From contig NC_090730.1 in NCBI RefSeq assembly GCF_036898095.1, positions 24,220,691-24,284,690 of the forward strand: 64,000 nt of DNA, read 5' to 3'. This DNA is from Palaemon carinicauda. Its lineage: Eukaryota; Arthropoda; Malacostraca; Decapoda; Palaemonidae. The notes under the pieces were generated by a model. The model ran no database searches. It saw only the letters and a program-made list of their open reading frames with translations, and was not told the DNA's origin. The translations under genes and the position numbers were made by a program. Positions 1 to 10,976 of this stretch are shown here, in pieces. Each line of letters starts with the position of its first letter. The stretch's first letter is position 1.

Positions 1-473
1 TAGGTTTACTAACTTAATCTTGCTTCCTTTCTCATTTATGTTTTAGGATTAATTCTTCTGGGTAAGCCTATGAGTGTACAAGTGTGACTCACTGGTGTAG
101 TTAAACTACTCAATTAAAGAACTAAAGTTGAGCTCATTGAGGTCAATAGTAAAAGAAATGTTTGAGAAAATGTGAATGAGGTGGATACAATAAGGATGTG
201 AACAAAATAATCAGGAGAGCCATGGGATGTAATTAAGAGTTGCCATCAGATTTTAAAGTAAATAAAAATTTAAGTTCTAAGTTCAGTGTCTTACCACAGA
301 GCTCATTTAACCTATTTAATGATCTGGTACCTAACCCTAAGCAAAAAGGAGTCAAAAGACTTCCTACTGCAATGGCTGGTTTTGGAAGTGCTTTGCTAAT
401 TAAAAACACAATGTAATTTGAAATTCGGAATACCAATAAAAACTCACTTCCACAAGGTATGCTGTACACTTAC
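1..473. other. EXOSC2 intron 4 (partial), no other feature seen
   Basis: This stretch lies downstream of the exon 4 splice donor on the minus strand, so it is the start of the next EXOSC2 intron, cut by the window edge. It is AT-rich. I see no conserved coding block, repeat or RNA gene in it. Confidence 0.6.
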
Positions 474-608
474 TTTACCATATTTGGTTGAACGTGCTGT
501 GAGTCGTAGTAAACCGTCATCATTAATTTTTTGAACTTCAACACAAACAAGGTCCCCTTCACGAAGAAGTGCCCTCATTTCTCGCTCATCTTCAACACTG
601 CTTCTTCT
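474..608 (-). CDS. EXOSC2: EXOSC2 exon 4: second part of S1 RNA-binding domain
   Basis: This 45-codon exon reads from RRSSVEDEREMRALLREGDL to TARSTKYGK and matches the Rrp4 S1 segment that in animals carries EGDL and the RS.KYGK block. The acceptor is a pyrimidine-rich tract ending in CACAG (609-613 on minus) and the donor is GTAAGT at 473. It starts and ends in phase 0. The next exon, with the KH domain, is outside the window. The S1 fold binds single-stranded RNA. Upstream it joins exon 3 (26906-27033), whose last residues LPGGEQ precede RRSS as expected for the family. Confidence 0.94.
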
Positions 609-839
609 CTGTGAAAGGGGGGCGGGGAGATTAATTGAAAAGTTACGTATTATGACACTCATTTTCCCTATAGATGCAATCTGTTTGTTAAGTCTACACT
701 CTATTTCTCAGAAGTTTTTTTCACTATATGTCATTGACACTTGTTTTCTTATACAGTAGTTTGCTAAGCATGTTGCATAAGATTTTTCATAATTCTGATC
801 ATCCTTTGCATTTTCTCTACATCTTCCCAGACAGTAGCA

Positions 840-1375
840 CCCTGTTCGTAATACTATGTACGCAATTAATTCTAACAGTCATGCCTTCTCCATCATAAGG
901 CTCAATACTAAACAGTATTCTAGAAGTTTCATTCCAGCTATGACCAAGTTGTGGAATAATCTTCCCAATCAGGTAGTTGAATCAGTGGAACTTCTAAAGT
1001 TCAAACTTGTAGCAAATGTTTTTATGTTACATAAGTCTCATTGTATAGTCTATATATGAAAGATGTTTAAATGTTTCTACTGTTCTTGAAATATTTTATT
1101 TTAATTATTCATTACTTCTCTTGTAATTTTTTGTCTCATTTCCTCACTGAGCCATTTTTCCCTGTTGGAGCCCTTGGGCGTATATCATCCTGCTTTTCCA
1201 ACTATGGTTACAACTTACCTAATAATAATAACAATTTATTTCAATTTTCCTCACTGATCTATTTTTTCCCTACTGAAGCCTTTGGGCTTATAACATCCTG
1301 CTTTTCCATTCAGAGTTATAGTTTAGCTAGTAATAATAATAATAATAAGAATGCTGTATCTTCTTTTCAATATAC
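840..1375 (+). mobile_element. LINE 3' end fragment, with two tandem copies of its 3' UTR
   Basis: Bases 856-1059 encode a short end of a non-LTR retrotransposon ORF2. The block FIPAMTKLWNNLPNQVV is the typical C-terminal 'arlWNsLP' signature followed by a helix (LLKFKLVANVFML). It is followed by an AT-rich 3' UTR containing 'gttggagcccttgggcgtat' and an (aat)n tail near 1220. A second diverged copy of the same 3' UTR follows at about 1245-1350, again ending in (aat)n. A related 3' UTR sits at the right end of the window (63840-64000). The family looks CR1/L2/Jockey-like, but the clade cannot be fixed from this piece. Confidence 0.7.
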
Positions 1376-1892
1376 AGGTATCCCAAAAGGGAAGATGGCC
1401 CTGTCTGCCATCACATTTTTCTTGTACAATTCAGTGGTACCTCAGTATATGAGTTTACTTCATTCCACAAGCAAGCTCGCAACCCAAACTGCTCACAAGC
1501 TATCTATTTTTCCCATAATAAATACAGTAAAGGTAATTTATTTGATGCATTCTACACATTCATAAATACACGTACCCACTGACTTTTAAAGGTTTGTAAT
1601 GTTATTCAAAGAAGAAATTAGAAGCCTTGCATCGGAAATGAATACAAATTCTAAGGCTGAGTACAAGAAGGGCCAATGTCATAAAATCATGTTTTGAGAA
1701 AAACGCATTTGAAAGATTGCTTCCTTTATTAAAAATCAGGCAAGTACAACAAACGAAAGCTCTTTCTATTTTGAGACAGGTCATCTTTTAAAATATTATT
1801 TACTGACCAAAGCATTGCATTATTGTTTTTAATTTTAAAGAAAAAAATATATTAAACCAAACTTTCAAAATTTTATTTCCTGCAAATTGTGT
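1376..1892. other. Intronic sequence, nothing recognised
   Basis: AT-rich sequence between the LINE tail and DR1. A 60-codon open frame on minus (1602-1784) shows no family motif that I recognise. Confidence 0.5.
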
Positions 1893-1896
1893 AAAA

Positions 1897-2233
1897 TGAT
1901 ATTTTAATTATAAAATAAATTTTTGAATATACTTACCCGGTGAATATATAATAGCTGCAACTCTGCGGCTCGACAGAAAACACACTAAAAAAACTCGCGA
2001 GCGATCGCTATGAAGGTTGCGGGTGTGCCCACCAGCGCCAGCTGTCGGCCAGATACCACTCTTGTATGTAAACAAAACCTTCAATTCTTCTCGTCCCGCT
2101 GCGTCTCTATTGGGGAGGAAGGGAGGGTCATTTAATTTATATATTCACCAGGTAAGTATATTCAAAAATTTATTTTATAATTAAAATATCATTTTTAAAT
2201 ATTTAACTTAGCCGGTGAATATATAATAGCTGA
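1897..2233. repeat. DR1 left terminal block: outer end, ITR (about 1939-2093) and ICR (2139-2233)
   Basis: The ITR pairs with 8232-8386 in inverted orientation. The ICR contains the reverse complement of the left outer end and then of the right outer end, meeting at TTTTT, which mirrors the crossover A-run. The ITR carries the box CAGCGCCAGCTGT, of which equivalents occur in all DR1-DR6 ends. Confidence 0.9.
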
Positions 2234-2631
2234 TTCACACCCAAGGAGGTGGGTAGAGACCAGAGTTAATTATGTTTACAGCGTATAAGCTAAGTGTTTT
2301 TTCATTTTGACAGTTATCAATATAACAAAACCAAAATATATAGGTACCTGGTAAGGAAGTTGACTTAGACGATTACTCTGCCTTGTAAGTCTGTCTTCCT
2401 CACGGAGCCCAGCGATCCTCTTAGGATGCTGAAAGACTCCCAGGAGCTGAAGTATCAAGGGTTGCAACCCATACAACAGGACCTCATCAAACCCCTAATC
2501 TGGGCGCTCTCAAGAAATGACTTTGACCACCCGCCAAATCAACCAGGATGCGAAAGGCTTCTTAGCCTTCCGAACAACCCATAAAACAATATTAAAAACA
2601 TTTCAAGAGACAGATTAAAAGGATATTGGAA

Positions 2632-4184
2632 TTAGGGAAGTGTAGTGGTAGAACCCTCACCCACTACTGCACTCGCTGCAACGAATGGACCCAGTGTGTA
2701 GCAGTCCTCGTAAAGAGTCTGGACATCTTTTAAGTAAAATGACGCGAACACTGACTTGCTTCTCCAAAAAGTCGCGTCCATAATACTTTGCAGAGATTTA
2801 TTTTGCTTGAAGGCCACGGAGGTTGCTATATCTCTAACTTCGTGCGTCTTAACCTTAAGCAAACATCGGTCTTTCTCATTCAAGTGAGAATGAGCTTCTC
2901 GTATTAAAAAAATCTGATAAAATATGACAAAGCATTCTTTGACATAGGCAATGAAGGTTTCTTAACTGAGCACCATAATGCCTCAGATTTCCCTCGTAAT
3001 GACTTAGTACGAGCTAAATCGAACTTAAGAGCTCTAACAGGACATAATACTCTTTCCAGTTCGTTGCCTACGATCTCTGATAAGCAAGGAATATCAAAAG
3101 ATTTAGGCCAAGGACGAGAAGGCAGTTCATTTTTGGCCAGGAAACCAAGTTGAAGTGAACAAGTGGCTTTTTTCTGTAGAAAAGCCGATGTTCTTACTGA
3201 AGGCATGAAGTTCATTGACCCTTTTAGCCGAAGCCAAGCACACTAGGAAAAGTGTCTTGAGGGTGAGATCCTTCAGGGAGGCTGAATGTAATGGCTCAAA
3301 CCTGTCTGACATGAGGAACCTTAGGACCACGTCTAAGTTCCATCCAGGAGTTGCCAAACGACGTTCCTTAGAGGTCTCGAAAGACTTAAGGAGATCTTGG
3401 AGATCTTTATTGTTGGAAAGATCTAAGCCTCTATGTCGAAAGACCGAAGCCAACATGCTCCTGTAGCCCTTAATCGTGGGAGCTGAAAGGGAGTGAACCT
3501 TTCTCAGATGTAAAAGAAAATCTGCGATTTGGGCTACAGAGGTACTGGACGAGGACACAGATGCTGACTTGCACCAGTCTCGAAAGACTTCCCACTTCGA
3601 CTGGTATACTCTAATGGTAGAAGCTCTCCTAGCTCTTGCAATCGCACTGGCTGCCTCCTTCGAAAAGCCTCTAGCTCTTGAGAGTCTTTCGATAGTCTGA
3701 AGGAAGTCAGACGAAGAGCGGGGAGGCTTTGATGGACATTCTTTACGTGGGGGTGACGTAACAGATCTACCGTTAGAGGAAGACTTCTTGGAAAGTCTAC
3801 CAGCCATTGAAGTACCTCGGTGCACCACTCTCTCGCGGGCCAGAGGGTAGCAACCAACGTCAACCTTGTCCCTTCGTGAGAGGCGAACTTCTGCAGTACC
3901 TTGTTGACTATCTTGAATGGTGGGAATGCATATAAGTCCAGAAAAGACCAATCCAGTAGAAACGCATCTATGTAGATTGCTTCTGTATCTAGGACTGGAG
4001 AGCAATAGATTGGTAACCTTTTGGTCAACGAGGAGGCAAAGAGGTCTATGGTGGGTTGACCCCAAGTAGCCCAAAGACTCTTGCCCACGTCATTGTGGAG
4101 GGTCCATTCCGTGGGTATCACCTGACCCCTCCGACTGAGACAGTCTGCCAAGACGTTCAAGTCCCCCTGGATGAATCTCGTCAA
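2632..4184 (-). pseudogene. DR1 tyrosine recombinase plus methyltransferase-like region, frameshifted
   Basis: The recombinase is split into frames 3127-4074 (N-terminal part, block SRARGFSKEAASAIARARRA), 2904-3215 (middle) and 2632-2883 (catalytic end with HEVRDIATS and FYLKDV). The HxxR and final Tyr motifs remain but the frames are not contiguous, and an early Arg block reads AKRVNEL. Frame 3534-4184 retains the Dam-like block (IDLFAS, LYAFPPF, ATLWPAREW) and overlaps the recombinase start as in intact DR2. The translated product would not be full length. Confidence 0.9.
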
Positions 4185-5260
4185 CAGGGAGATGCCTCAA
4201 ATTCTTGACCATAAGAGAAGGTCCCTTGCGATTTCGAGCAGCGTGAAGGAGTGTGTGCCTCCTTGCTTGGAGATGTACGCCAAAGTTGTGGTGTTGTCTG
4301 AGTTGCCTCTACCACTAAGTTTCGAAGAAGCCTTCTAATATCATCAAGGCCAAGTGGACTGCTAATAGCTCCTTGCCGTTGATGTGCATGCTCTTCTGAC
4401 TTGAGGTCCACAGACCCGAGCATTCCCGACCGTCCAGGGTCGCACCCCAACCCAAATCCGACGCGTCTGAGGACAACACGTGGTTTGGGTTCTTGACTGC
4501 TAGGGATAGTCCCTCTCTCAGACTGATATTGCTGTCCCACCATTTCAGGCATGCCTTTACTGGTTCGGAGACTGGGAATGATACCGTCTCTAATGTCTTG
4601 TCCTAGTTCCAGTGAAAGGCTAGATGGAACCGGAGAGGCAGAAGGTGTAGTCTCCCTTGTGAGACAAACTGCTCCAGGGATGAGAGAGTCCCTACGAGAC
4701 TGTTCCAACTCCTGACTGAATAAACGTTTCGTTTCAGCATTAGTTGGACTTCGAGCAGGGCTTGACTGCGAATCTCCATCCCCAAATATAGAATAATCTG
4801 GGATGGGATCAGTTGGGACTTTTAGGTTGACCAAAAGTCCCAACTACCTGGCCAGACTCAACGTCCAATGTAGATCCTGCAGACAGTGAAGACTGGACGA
4901 TGCTCTGAGAAGCCAGTCATCCAAGTACAGGGAGGCTCGGATCCCCGATAGATGGAGGGATTTTGCCACATTCCTCATGAGCCTCGTAAACACGAGAGGC
5001 GCAGGACTGAGGCCAAAGCACAGGGCTCGAAACTGGTACCCCACATTCCTGTAAACAAACCTCAGAAACGGTTGGGAATCCAGGTGTATAGGAATGTGGA
5101 AGTATGCCTCCTGAAGGTCGAGAGAGACCATCCAGTCGCCTTCCATAAATGCTGTCAAGACAGCCTGGTAGACTTCATCGTGAAGTTTGTCTTGACAATG
5201 AACACATTGAGCGCACTTGCCTCTTACGTACTCCTGCAGTGAACATGGCTGCCAAATCAT
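4185..5260 (-). pseudogene. DR1 reverse transcriptase/RNase H remnant
   Basis: Bases 4844-5260 keep the RT palm: SLDLQEAYFHIPIH (motif A), CFGLSPAPLVFTRLM (motif B) and SLYLDDWLL (catalytic YLDD). The RT fingers are absent, because the sequence upstream of 5260 changes directly to Gag-like leader DNA. The stretch 4185-4843 holds thumb/RNase H DNA with several frameshifts (for example the IDLKSEEHAHQ shadow). No active enzyme is expected. Confidence 0.88.
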
Positions 5261-5299
5261 GGAGCCATCCCTGAGGGACTTGTTCCTGCACAGAACGTG

Positions 5300-6975
5300 G
5301 CTGTCAGATCATTGGAGCCATCCCTGAAAGCCTTGTTTATGCATGACATAATTGTACAGCAAAACTTCAAAGGCTCGAAAACAGCTGTGAAGTCGACCTG
5401 TAAAATCTTGGAGCGTCTGTGGCCAGGCGCCAGGGAGAGTCTATGAGGTTTGAGAAGTCTATCTGGGCAGAGGCAGGAACTCCCAAGCCAAGAACTTCTC
5501 TCGTGTCATATCAGACTCTCGCTCTATAAGCCAGTTTAAAAGAAGGGAAAGCAAAGGCTGTCTCCCCCAAACTCCTCCTGGTGATAAACCAGTCGCCTAG
5601 CAAACGTAAAGCTCTCTTAGAAGAGCGAGAGAGCACTAGCTTATAAAACAACGGCTTCGAAGTAGCTAGGCCTAGTGTAAGCTCTGACGTTTAGGCGAAC
5701 GAGGAGCAGCAGTTACAAAAAGATCCGGACAAAGATCCTTAAAAATCAGCATGATTTATTTAAAGTCCATAGAGGGCTAAGCAGCTTTAGGCTCCTCTCC
5801 GTCTGACAGAGTCCTCAAGGGAATATCAGTAGGAGGGGGAACAGCAACTTCCTCATCTGAAGGAACCTTGTCCGATAATAGCTGAGTCTCAAGCAAGGGA
5901 GAGACCTACCGTGGTGGCAATGCTTTACAAGCAGAGTCCACACGCACTGGTGCATTAGTAGCGGACCAGGACGCAACGTCATGTAACTGCTTGACATTCT
6001 GTGAACTGTCAACAACAACAGGTGCGTGAGACCAGGACGCAACGTCATGTAACTGCTTGACAGTCTGTGAACTGTCAACAACAACAGGTGCGTGAGGACG
6101 CACAGCGTCCACTCGAGACTGCTTTGACCGCCTAGACTAAGCAGTCAAAACAACTCTAGAATGCGGAGGTTGACGCTCAGCGTCAAAACAAGTCAACTCC
6201 GATTGTTAGCGAACGTCCTGAACGTCAACAGGAGCATCAGCAAGTGGCCTAACGTCCAAATTTGGCTGAAAATCCACACGAGACCGCATCGAGTGTGGTT
6301 CTAAACAAGCTGACTGACATGACTTGGCTACGCCAACGTCAACAGGACGCACAAAGGAACGTTAGGGTGGCTGAAAGCCAGGATCTCGATGAGATAAACG
6401 GCTAGGCTCAACGGACTTATCGGCAGAATAGTCTTCCATAAGGGAGGCAAGCTTATTCTGCATGTCTTGCCGTACAACCCATTTAGGATCAACGGGAATG
6501 GTTGCGGTAAGAGACGAGGGTAACGTCTGTGACCGCAAAACCTTGCCTACAAAAAGACTCTCGGAGTCTGTGTTACGCTTTTGTTAGGCGGCGAGCAGTC
6601 TTCCGATGACTGCATAGGGTCAGAGCTGTCCTAATGGTTAAAACCAGGACGCTGGACCTGTCCTGAAAGGACTGACTTTCGCTTAAAGGGCCTCGAAACC
6701 TTGTTCCACGGTTTCTTATGCGAAAAGCCTTCGGATGACGAGGAGAAAATCGTCTCTCTCGCCTTATGGTAGGGGTGATCTTGGTAAGATACACCCGATA
6801 CCATAGAGGAAACGTCTGTTCGCTGATCAAGGCCTCTCGAACCCATAAGTCGTACGACATTACTTCTCCCCTGGGCTTGGGAGCTTGCAAGAGGTCCCGG
6901 ACTAGGCGAACGACAGGCACGAACAGACGAACCCTCGGTCGCAACACTGATAACACTTTGCGCAATATCACTTTA
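5300..6975 (-). pseudogene. DR1 Gag remnant with internal repeats
   Basis: Short frames (5815-6112 and 6573-6971) match DR2 Gag segments, including the blocks VVDSSQTVKQLHDVAS and VRDLLQAPKPRGEVMS. About 60 bp encoding SHAPVVVDSSQ is repeated at 5975-6090. The N-terminal Cys-rich domain of intact DR2/DR3 Gag is absent and replaced by the non-coding module that follows. Confidence 0.82.
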
Positions 6976-8030
6976 TCACTACGATTTTCTGTTTTGCACT
7001 TATTTCACTGAAATAACAATTCACATTAGGTAAAAATAAAACTGATTTCTACCTGAAGCACGCAATTCTACCCTCATCAAAAGGTTGTAATTGCGAAATC
7101 AGTCGTATAATGCAAGCACATTAATACCAGCAAAAAACAGTAAACATATTTTAAGATAAAAAAATCAGTGGCTGGGGAAGAGACTAAACACTAGTTCATT
7201 CAAAACTACGTTTTCAATCTCTCACCGTACATTGCCTTGGGACGAGAATAAAAAACTAAAAACGTTTTATCCTTTCTCCCCGTACAGAGACTAGGGACGA
7301 GAGTAACTCGAGAACAACGTTACCCGCTTGGGACGAGATAAAGATCGGAACGTTTTCTCTCCTCTCTCTCCCTCCGTCTCTATCTCTCTCTCTCTCTCTC
7401 TCTCTTGATTTCGCACCTAAGAGAAGAGCCCACTTACGTTTCGTCAAAAAAAACAGGTTATTTGACCAAAGGAAGAAACTGAAAGGTTTTTCAATTAAAA
7501 AGTTCCTTTAAAATAGAATTTAAAACATTTAAGCTTTGAAAGAAGAATGAACAAAACGTCAGAATCGATTTACTCTTTCTGCAAAGTGAAACCGTGATTC
7601 TCTCTCTCTCTATCGTAACGATAGAGCGCAAACTGCGTAGCATAACTAAACTAAACGTTAGTTCATCTTTGAAACAGTACGAAGACTATTCAAAGAAAAT
7701 CTTTCATAAAATATCTATTAAAAAATATTCATTTAATAAGTTTTAAATCATTAGCTCTTTAAAAGCTATTTACGATTGAAAGGGCTCAACGTTGTTTAAC
7801 TTCGGTTTCCAAGTTAGGACCGCCTACTCCCAGGAAAGGTCGCATATAAACAAATCATTAAAATTTATTTTGATGTTTATTATAAATGGAAAGCTAATCG
7901 AAGAGGCCTAATAAAGGCGGTTGAGATATTAAATATATAGAGGAAAATCTATAATTAATTTATAACGTGATAAGATAATTGCTAAAAGCCTAAACACACT
8001 TCCGTACTGAGGGAAGGGTCGGCCATTTAA
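6976..8030 (-). other. DR1 copy of a shared non-coding leader module
   Basis: In place of the Gag N-terminus found in DR2/DR3, DR1 has about 1.05 kb of AT-rich sequence with a (CT)n tract (7377-7404) and the palindromic piece TATCGTAACGATA near 7611. Homologous modules occur in DR4 (34330-35340), DR5 (41355-42350) and DR6 (49045-50075), and the module is absent from DR2 and DR3. No open frame of note is present. Confidence 0.75.
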
Positions 8031-8231
8031 AAGTCAAGGAAAGTCCAAAAAACAATCCAAAGTCATCAAAAATTAAATCTATCCAAAAACGAGTTCAAGA
8101 TTTAAGTTGAAGATAAAACACCTGTACTGCGAAAACTCAAACCAAAATGAAGTACTGTACTTCACCAAATATGTTAAGAAAACTCCAGGTTCTACAGCGA
8201 GTATGAATACGTCTTGTCGTCAACGTCGACA

Positions 8232-8402
8232 GAGAAGAATTGAAGGTTTTGTTTACATACAAGAGTGGTATCTGGCCGACAGTTGGCGCTGGTGGGCACA
8301 CCCGCAACCTTCATAGCGATCGCTCGCGAGTTTTTTGAGTGTGTTTTCTGTCGAGCCGCAGAGTTGCAGCTATTATATATTCACCGGCTAAGTTAAATAT
8401 TT
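8232..8402. repeat. DR1 right ITR and outer end
   Basis: Reverse complement of about 1939-2093, followed by the short right outer end (CGGCTAAGTTAAATATTT) and the AAAA crossover at 8403-8406. Confidence 0.9.
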
Positions 8403-8514
8403 AAAACAAAATTTTGCATTATTAGAGAAAAGTGTTTTAAACCTTTTGAAGTTAATCTATATCCTTCTAGTAGCTATTATACATTACAATATCTGTAAAA
8501 TTTTTGCTTAGAAT

Positions 8515-8535
8515 GAAAAAAAAAAAAAAAAAAAA
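8515..8535. repeat. Poly-A tract
   Basis: A run of about 21 A residues directly upstream of a tandem duplication. It could be the tail of an old retroposon, but no body is recognisable. Confidence 0.8.
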
Positions 8536-8536
8536 G

Positions 8537-8772
8537 ACATCCTAAATCAATGGCTGAAGGAAAGTGAAAAAAAAATTACATTGATTAATTTACAAACACA
8601 AGTAGATTAATCAAATTCACTAAACAAAAATTGATACATTTTGGCATGTTGAGTAACATCCTGAATCAAAGGCTAAAGAAAAGGAAAAAACAAGAGTGAT
8701 TAATTTACAAACACGAGTATATTAATCAAAATGAATGAAAACAAATCTGATTAATTTTTGACATGTTGAGTT
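8537..8772. repeat. 119-bp tandem duplication, two diverged copies
   Basis: Copy 1 (8537-8655) and copy 2 (8656-8772) both begin ACATCCT/GAATCAA and end CATGTTGAGT, with 'gattaatttacaaacac' and 'attaatcaaa' inside each. There is no coding potential. The duplication sits just beyond the end of the transposase pseudogene. Confidence 0.8.
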
Positions 8773-8821
8773 CCAATAGAAAAGTAATGATCCATAGTAA
8801 TTGTGTCATAAGCCATAACAC

Positions 8822-10237
8822 TCACACATTGAGTTCATCATCTATATAAATATCATCTGAAGCATCTTCTGCTGCCTGCAGGCTTCTGTAAAAATGTCTG
8901 CTTCCTGTAGAAATAAGCGGAAGGAGATCAATCAAGTTCTTCAACTTTTTGGGTGGAATTTGCCTTGGTCCCTCTTCAAGCTGTGGGAGATTCCAAATGG
9001 GTGGTCTTCCTTTTTCCTTTCTTCTTAAATCCGCTGCATTTGGGAAAAAGGATGTCCAGCACATAATCTGGCCAATTTAATTTTGATTGTATTCCCTCTT
9101 CCTAATTTTCATCCAATTTACTTGTTGTCTTTATGGTGATTCACCAGGGGCACAGCAGACATATACACGCTTTTAAAATTGATAAAATCTTCTGTTTGCA
9201 TTTCAGTCACTTGTAACTTATTTTTTGTAAGGATTGCTCTGATTGTTATGCTCCAGTCCCGTGGCATCTCAATGTTTGTAACTGATTTTCGATATTTTTC
9301 TATCAAAGCATGTACTTTGTTTCCATGTGTGTAGGGCCAGATTCTAAGAAAGAATGCATTATTCTTATTCCCTTACTCCTGGAAACATTCATAAGCGTGG
9401 CTGCAAATAAATGGTTCCTATTTTGACCACCACAAGAGTCACTATATAGTCGAAAGTCCTTAATGTCATCTGAGAGGCCGCCCTTCAACCATTTCATTAC
9501 ACATGAACCTATTTCTTGGCCACTTATTTTTGCAATTGTTTCATCCCACATCATGCAGTGTGCTTTATTTCCATCTACACTTGTTTCAAAAATGGTTGTT
9601 ATAAAAAGCAACAAGTTGTCTCTTGTAGTAAACTATTCCTGTCTGCAACATTGGGCAAGGCAGTATTTTCTGGAGGTCAAAGGATGCAGTAACAATTCCT
9701 TGGTTTTTAAGAGCAAACTCTTTATCAGCTCTTTTTTCATTGTAAGCCATCTCTGCTAGTTCATGGTGTTTTGATTTCTCTTCTTCAATGCAGTTTTTTC
9801 CATCCGCATTAGCAGTCATTAGGGATGCCTCTAAAGTATCACATTTTTCACAAGTGTCCTGGGATGGGTGATGGAAGGACAAATTGAACTCTTCATTGAA
9901 GATTTTTCTGTACATTGATTCTTTATCTGTTGGTAAACTGTTTTCATGGCAGTATTTTTGGTACAATCGATACATCTGAGCTATTGTCACAATAGCTCAG
10001 ATGTATCGATTGAGATCTGGATTCAAATATTTTCTTTCTGAGTCTGCTCTAGCATTATGACTTTTCCAGGCCGGAAACTGGTTGATATGCTTCTTAATCA
10101 TCTCTAGAGATTTTGGGGATATTTTCTTTTGTTTCCCATGTTTTCCTCTTCCATCTGGTGCTATAGTGCCACTTTCAGACTGTGGCATGTTCTCTGAAAC
10201 AATCCTAGCTCTTTTGAGCGTAATACCAAAAGTAGAT
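8822..10237 (-). pseudogene. DDE-like transposase pseudogene, C-terminal two thirds
   Basis: Successive minus-strand frames (10188-9997, 9990-9586, 9614-9303, 9306-9118, 9064-8822) form one protein broken by frameshifts. Recognisable blocks are CEKCDTLE, ASFDLQKILPCPML, IVYYKRQL, YSDSCGGQNRN (acidic residue within a DxCGGQNRN block) and a C-terminal PQLEEGPRQIPPKKLK. I know this arrangement from a metazoan transposase-like family often labelled DUF7869-like, but the superfamily name is not certain. The N-terminal part lies at 16762-17115, on the other side of DR2. A 24-bp palindrome (9964-10012) causes one of the breaks. Confidence 0.75.
9964..10012. repeat. Perfect palindrome, 24-bp arms with 1-nt spacer
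   Basis: Left arm 9964-9987 is the exact reverse complement of right arm 9989-10012. The arms include ATACATCTGAGCTATTGT. It lies where the transposase frame NPDLNRYI stops and the next frame IAQMYRLY begins, so an inverted copy of about two dozen bases was inserted into the gene. Confidence 0.95.
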
Positions 10238-10242
10238 AAAAA

Positions 10243-10575
10243 TGATATTTTAATTATAAAATAAATTTTTGAATATACTTACCCGGTGAATATATAGCTG
10301 CAACTCTGTTGCTCGACAGACAAACTCTACGGAAAAAACTCGCCAGCGATCGCTATACAGGTTGCGGGTGTGCCCAACAGCGCCATCTGTCGACCAGATA
10401 CCCAGCTCTTATGTAAACAAAGACTCAATTTTCTCCTCGTCCCACTGCGTCTCTATTGGGGAGGAAGGGAGGGTCATTTAATTTATATATTCACCGGGTA
10501 AGTATTTTCAAAAATTTATTTTATAATTAAAATATCATTTTTAAATATTTAACTTAGCCGGTGAATATATAGCTG
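10243..10575. repeat. DR2 left terminal block: outer end, ITR (10282-10435) and ICR (10484-10575)
   Basis: The left outer end (43 bp, AT-rich, ending ATACTTACCC) is followed by the ITR shared with the right end. The ICR reads as the reverse complement of the left outer end, TTTTT, then the reverse complement of the right outer end. This is the diagnostic DIRS arrangement, used as template to complete the ends during replication. Confidence 0.95.
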
Positions 10576-10976
10576 ATTCACACCCAGGATGGTGGGTAGA
10601 GACCAGTAATATATGTTTACATTTTATGAGCTAAGAGTTTTTTATTTCATTTAGAAGTTATCAAAATAACAAAAACAAAATAAATAGGTACCTGGTAAGG
10701 AAGTCGACTTGAACAATTACTCTGCCTTTTAAGTACGTCTTCCTTACGGAGCCTCGCGATCCTCTTAGGATGCTGATCGACCCCTAGGAGCTGAAGTATC
10801 AAGGGTTGCAACCCATACAACAGGACCTCATCAAACCCCTAATCTAGGCGCTCTCAAGAAATGACTTTGACCACCCGCCAAATCAACCAGGATGCGAAAG
10901 GCTTCTTAGCCTTCCGGACAACCCATAAAAAACAACATTAAAAACATTTCAAGAGAAAGATTAAAAGGTTATGGAA

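Larger units (their letters stand above)
1893..8406 (-). mobile_element. DR1: defective DIRS retrotransposon, 6.5 kb
   Basis: The borders are defined by inverted terminal repeats and an AAAA at each end (1893-1896 and 8403-8406) directly against unrelated flanking sequence. No target-site duplication is visible. Gene order on the minus strand is leader, Gag remnants, RT/RNase H/methyltransferase-like remnants, tyrosine recombinase, as in DIRS elements. The ICR lies at 2139-2233. All reading frames are interrupted and the RT N-terminus is missing. Terminal sequence is of the same type as DR2 (CCGGTGAATATATA), so DR1 and DR2 belong to one subfamily by their ends. Confidence 0.93.

Noticed and set aside
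856..1565. Two plus-strand ORFs as a small host gene
   Set aside because: The first is the C-terminus of a LINE ORF2 and the second is its AT-rich 3' UTR with (aat)n.
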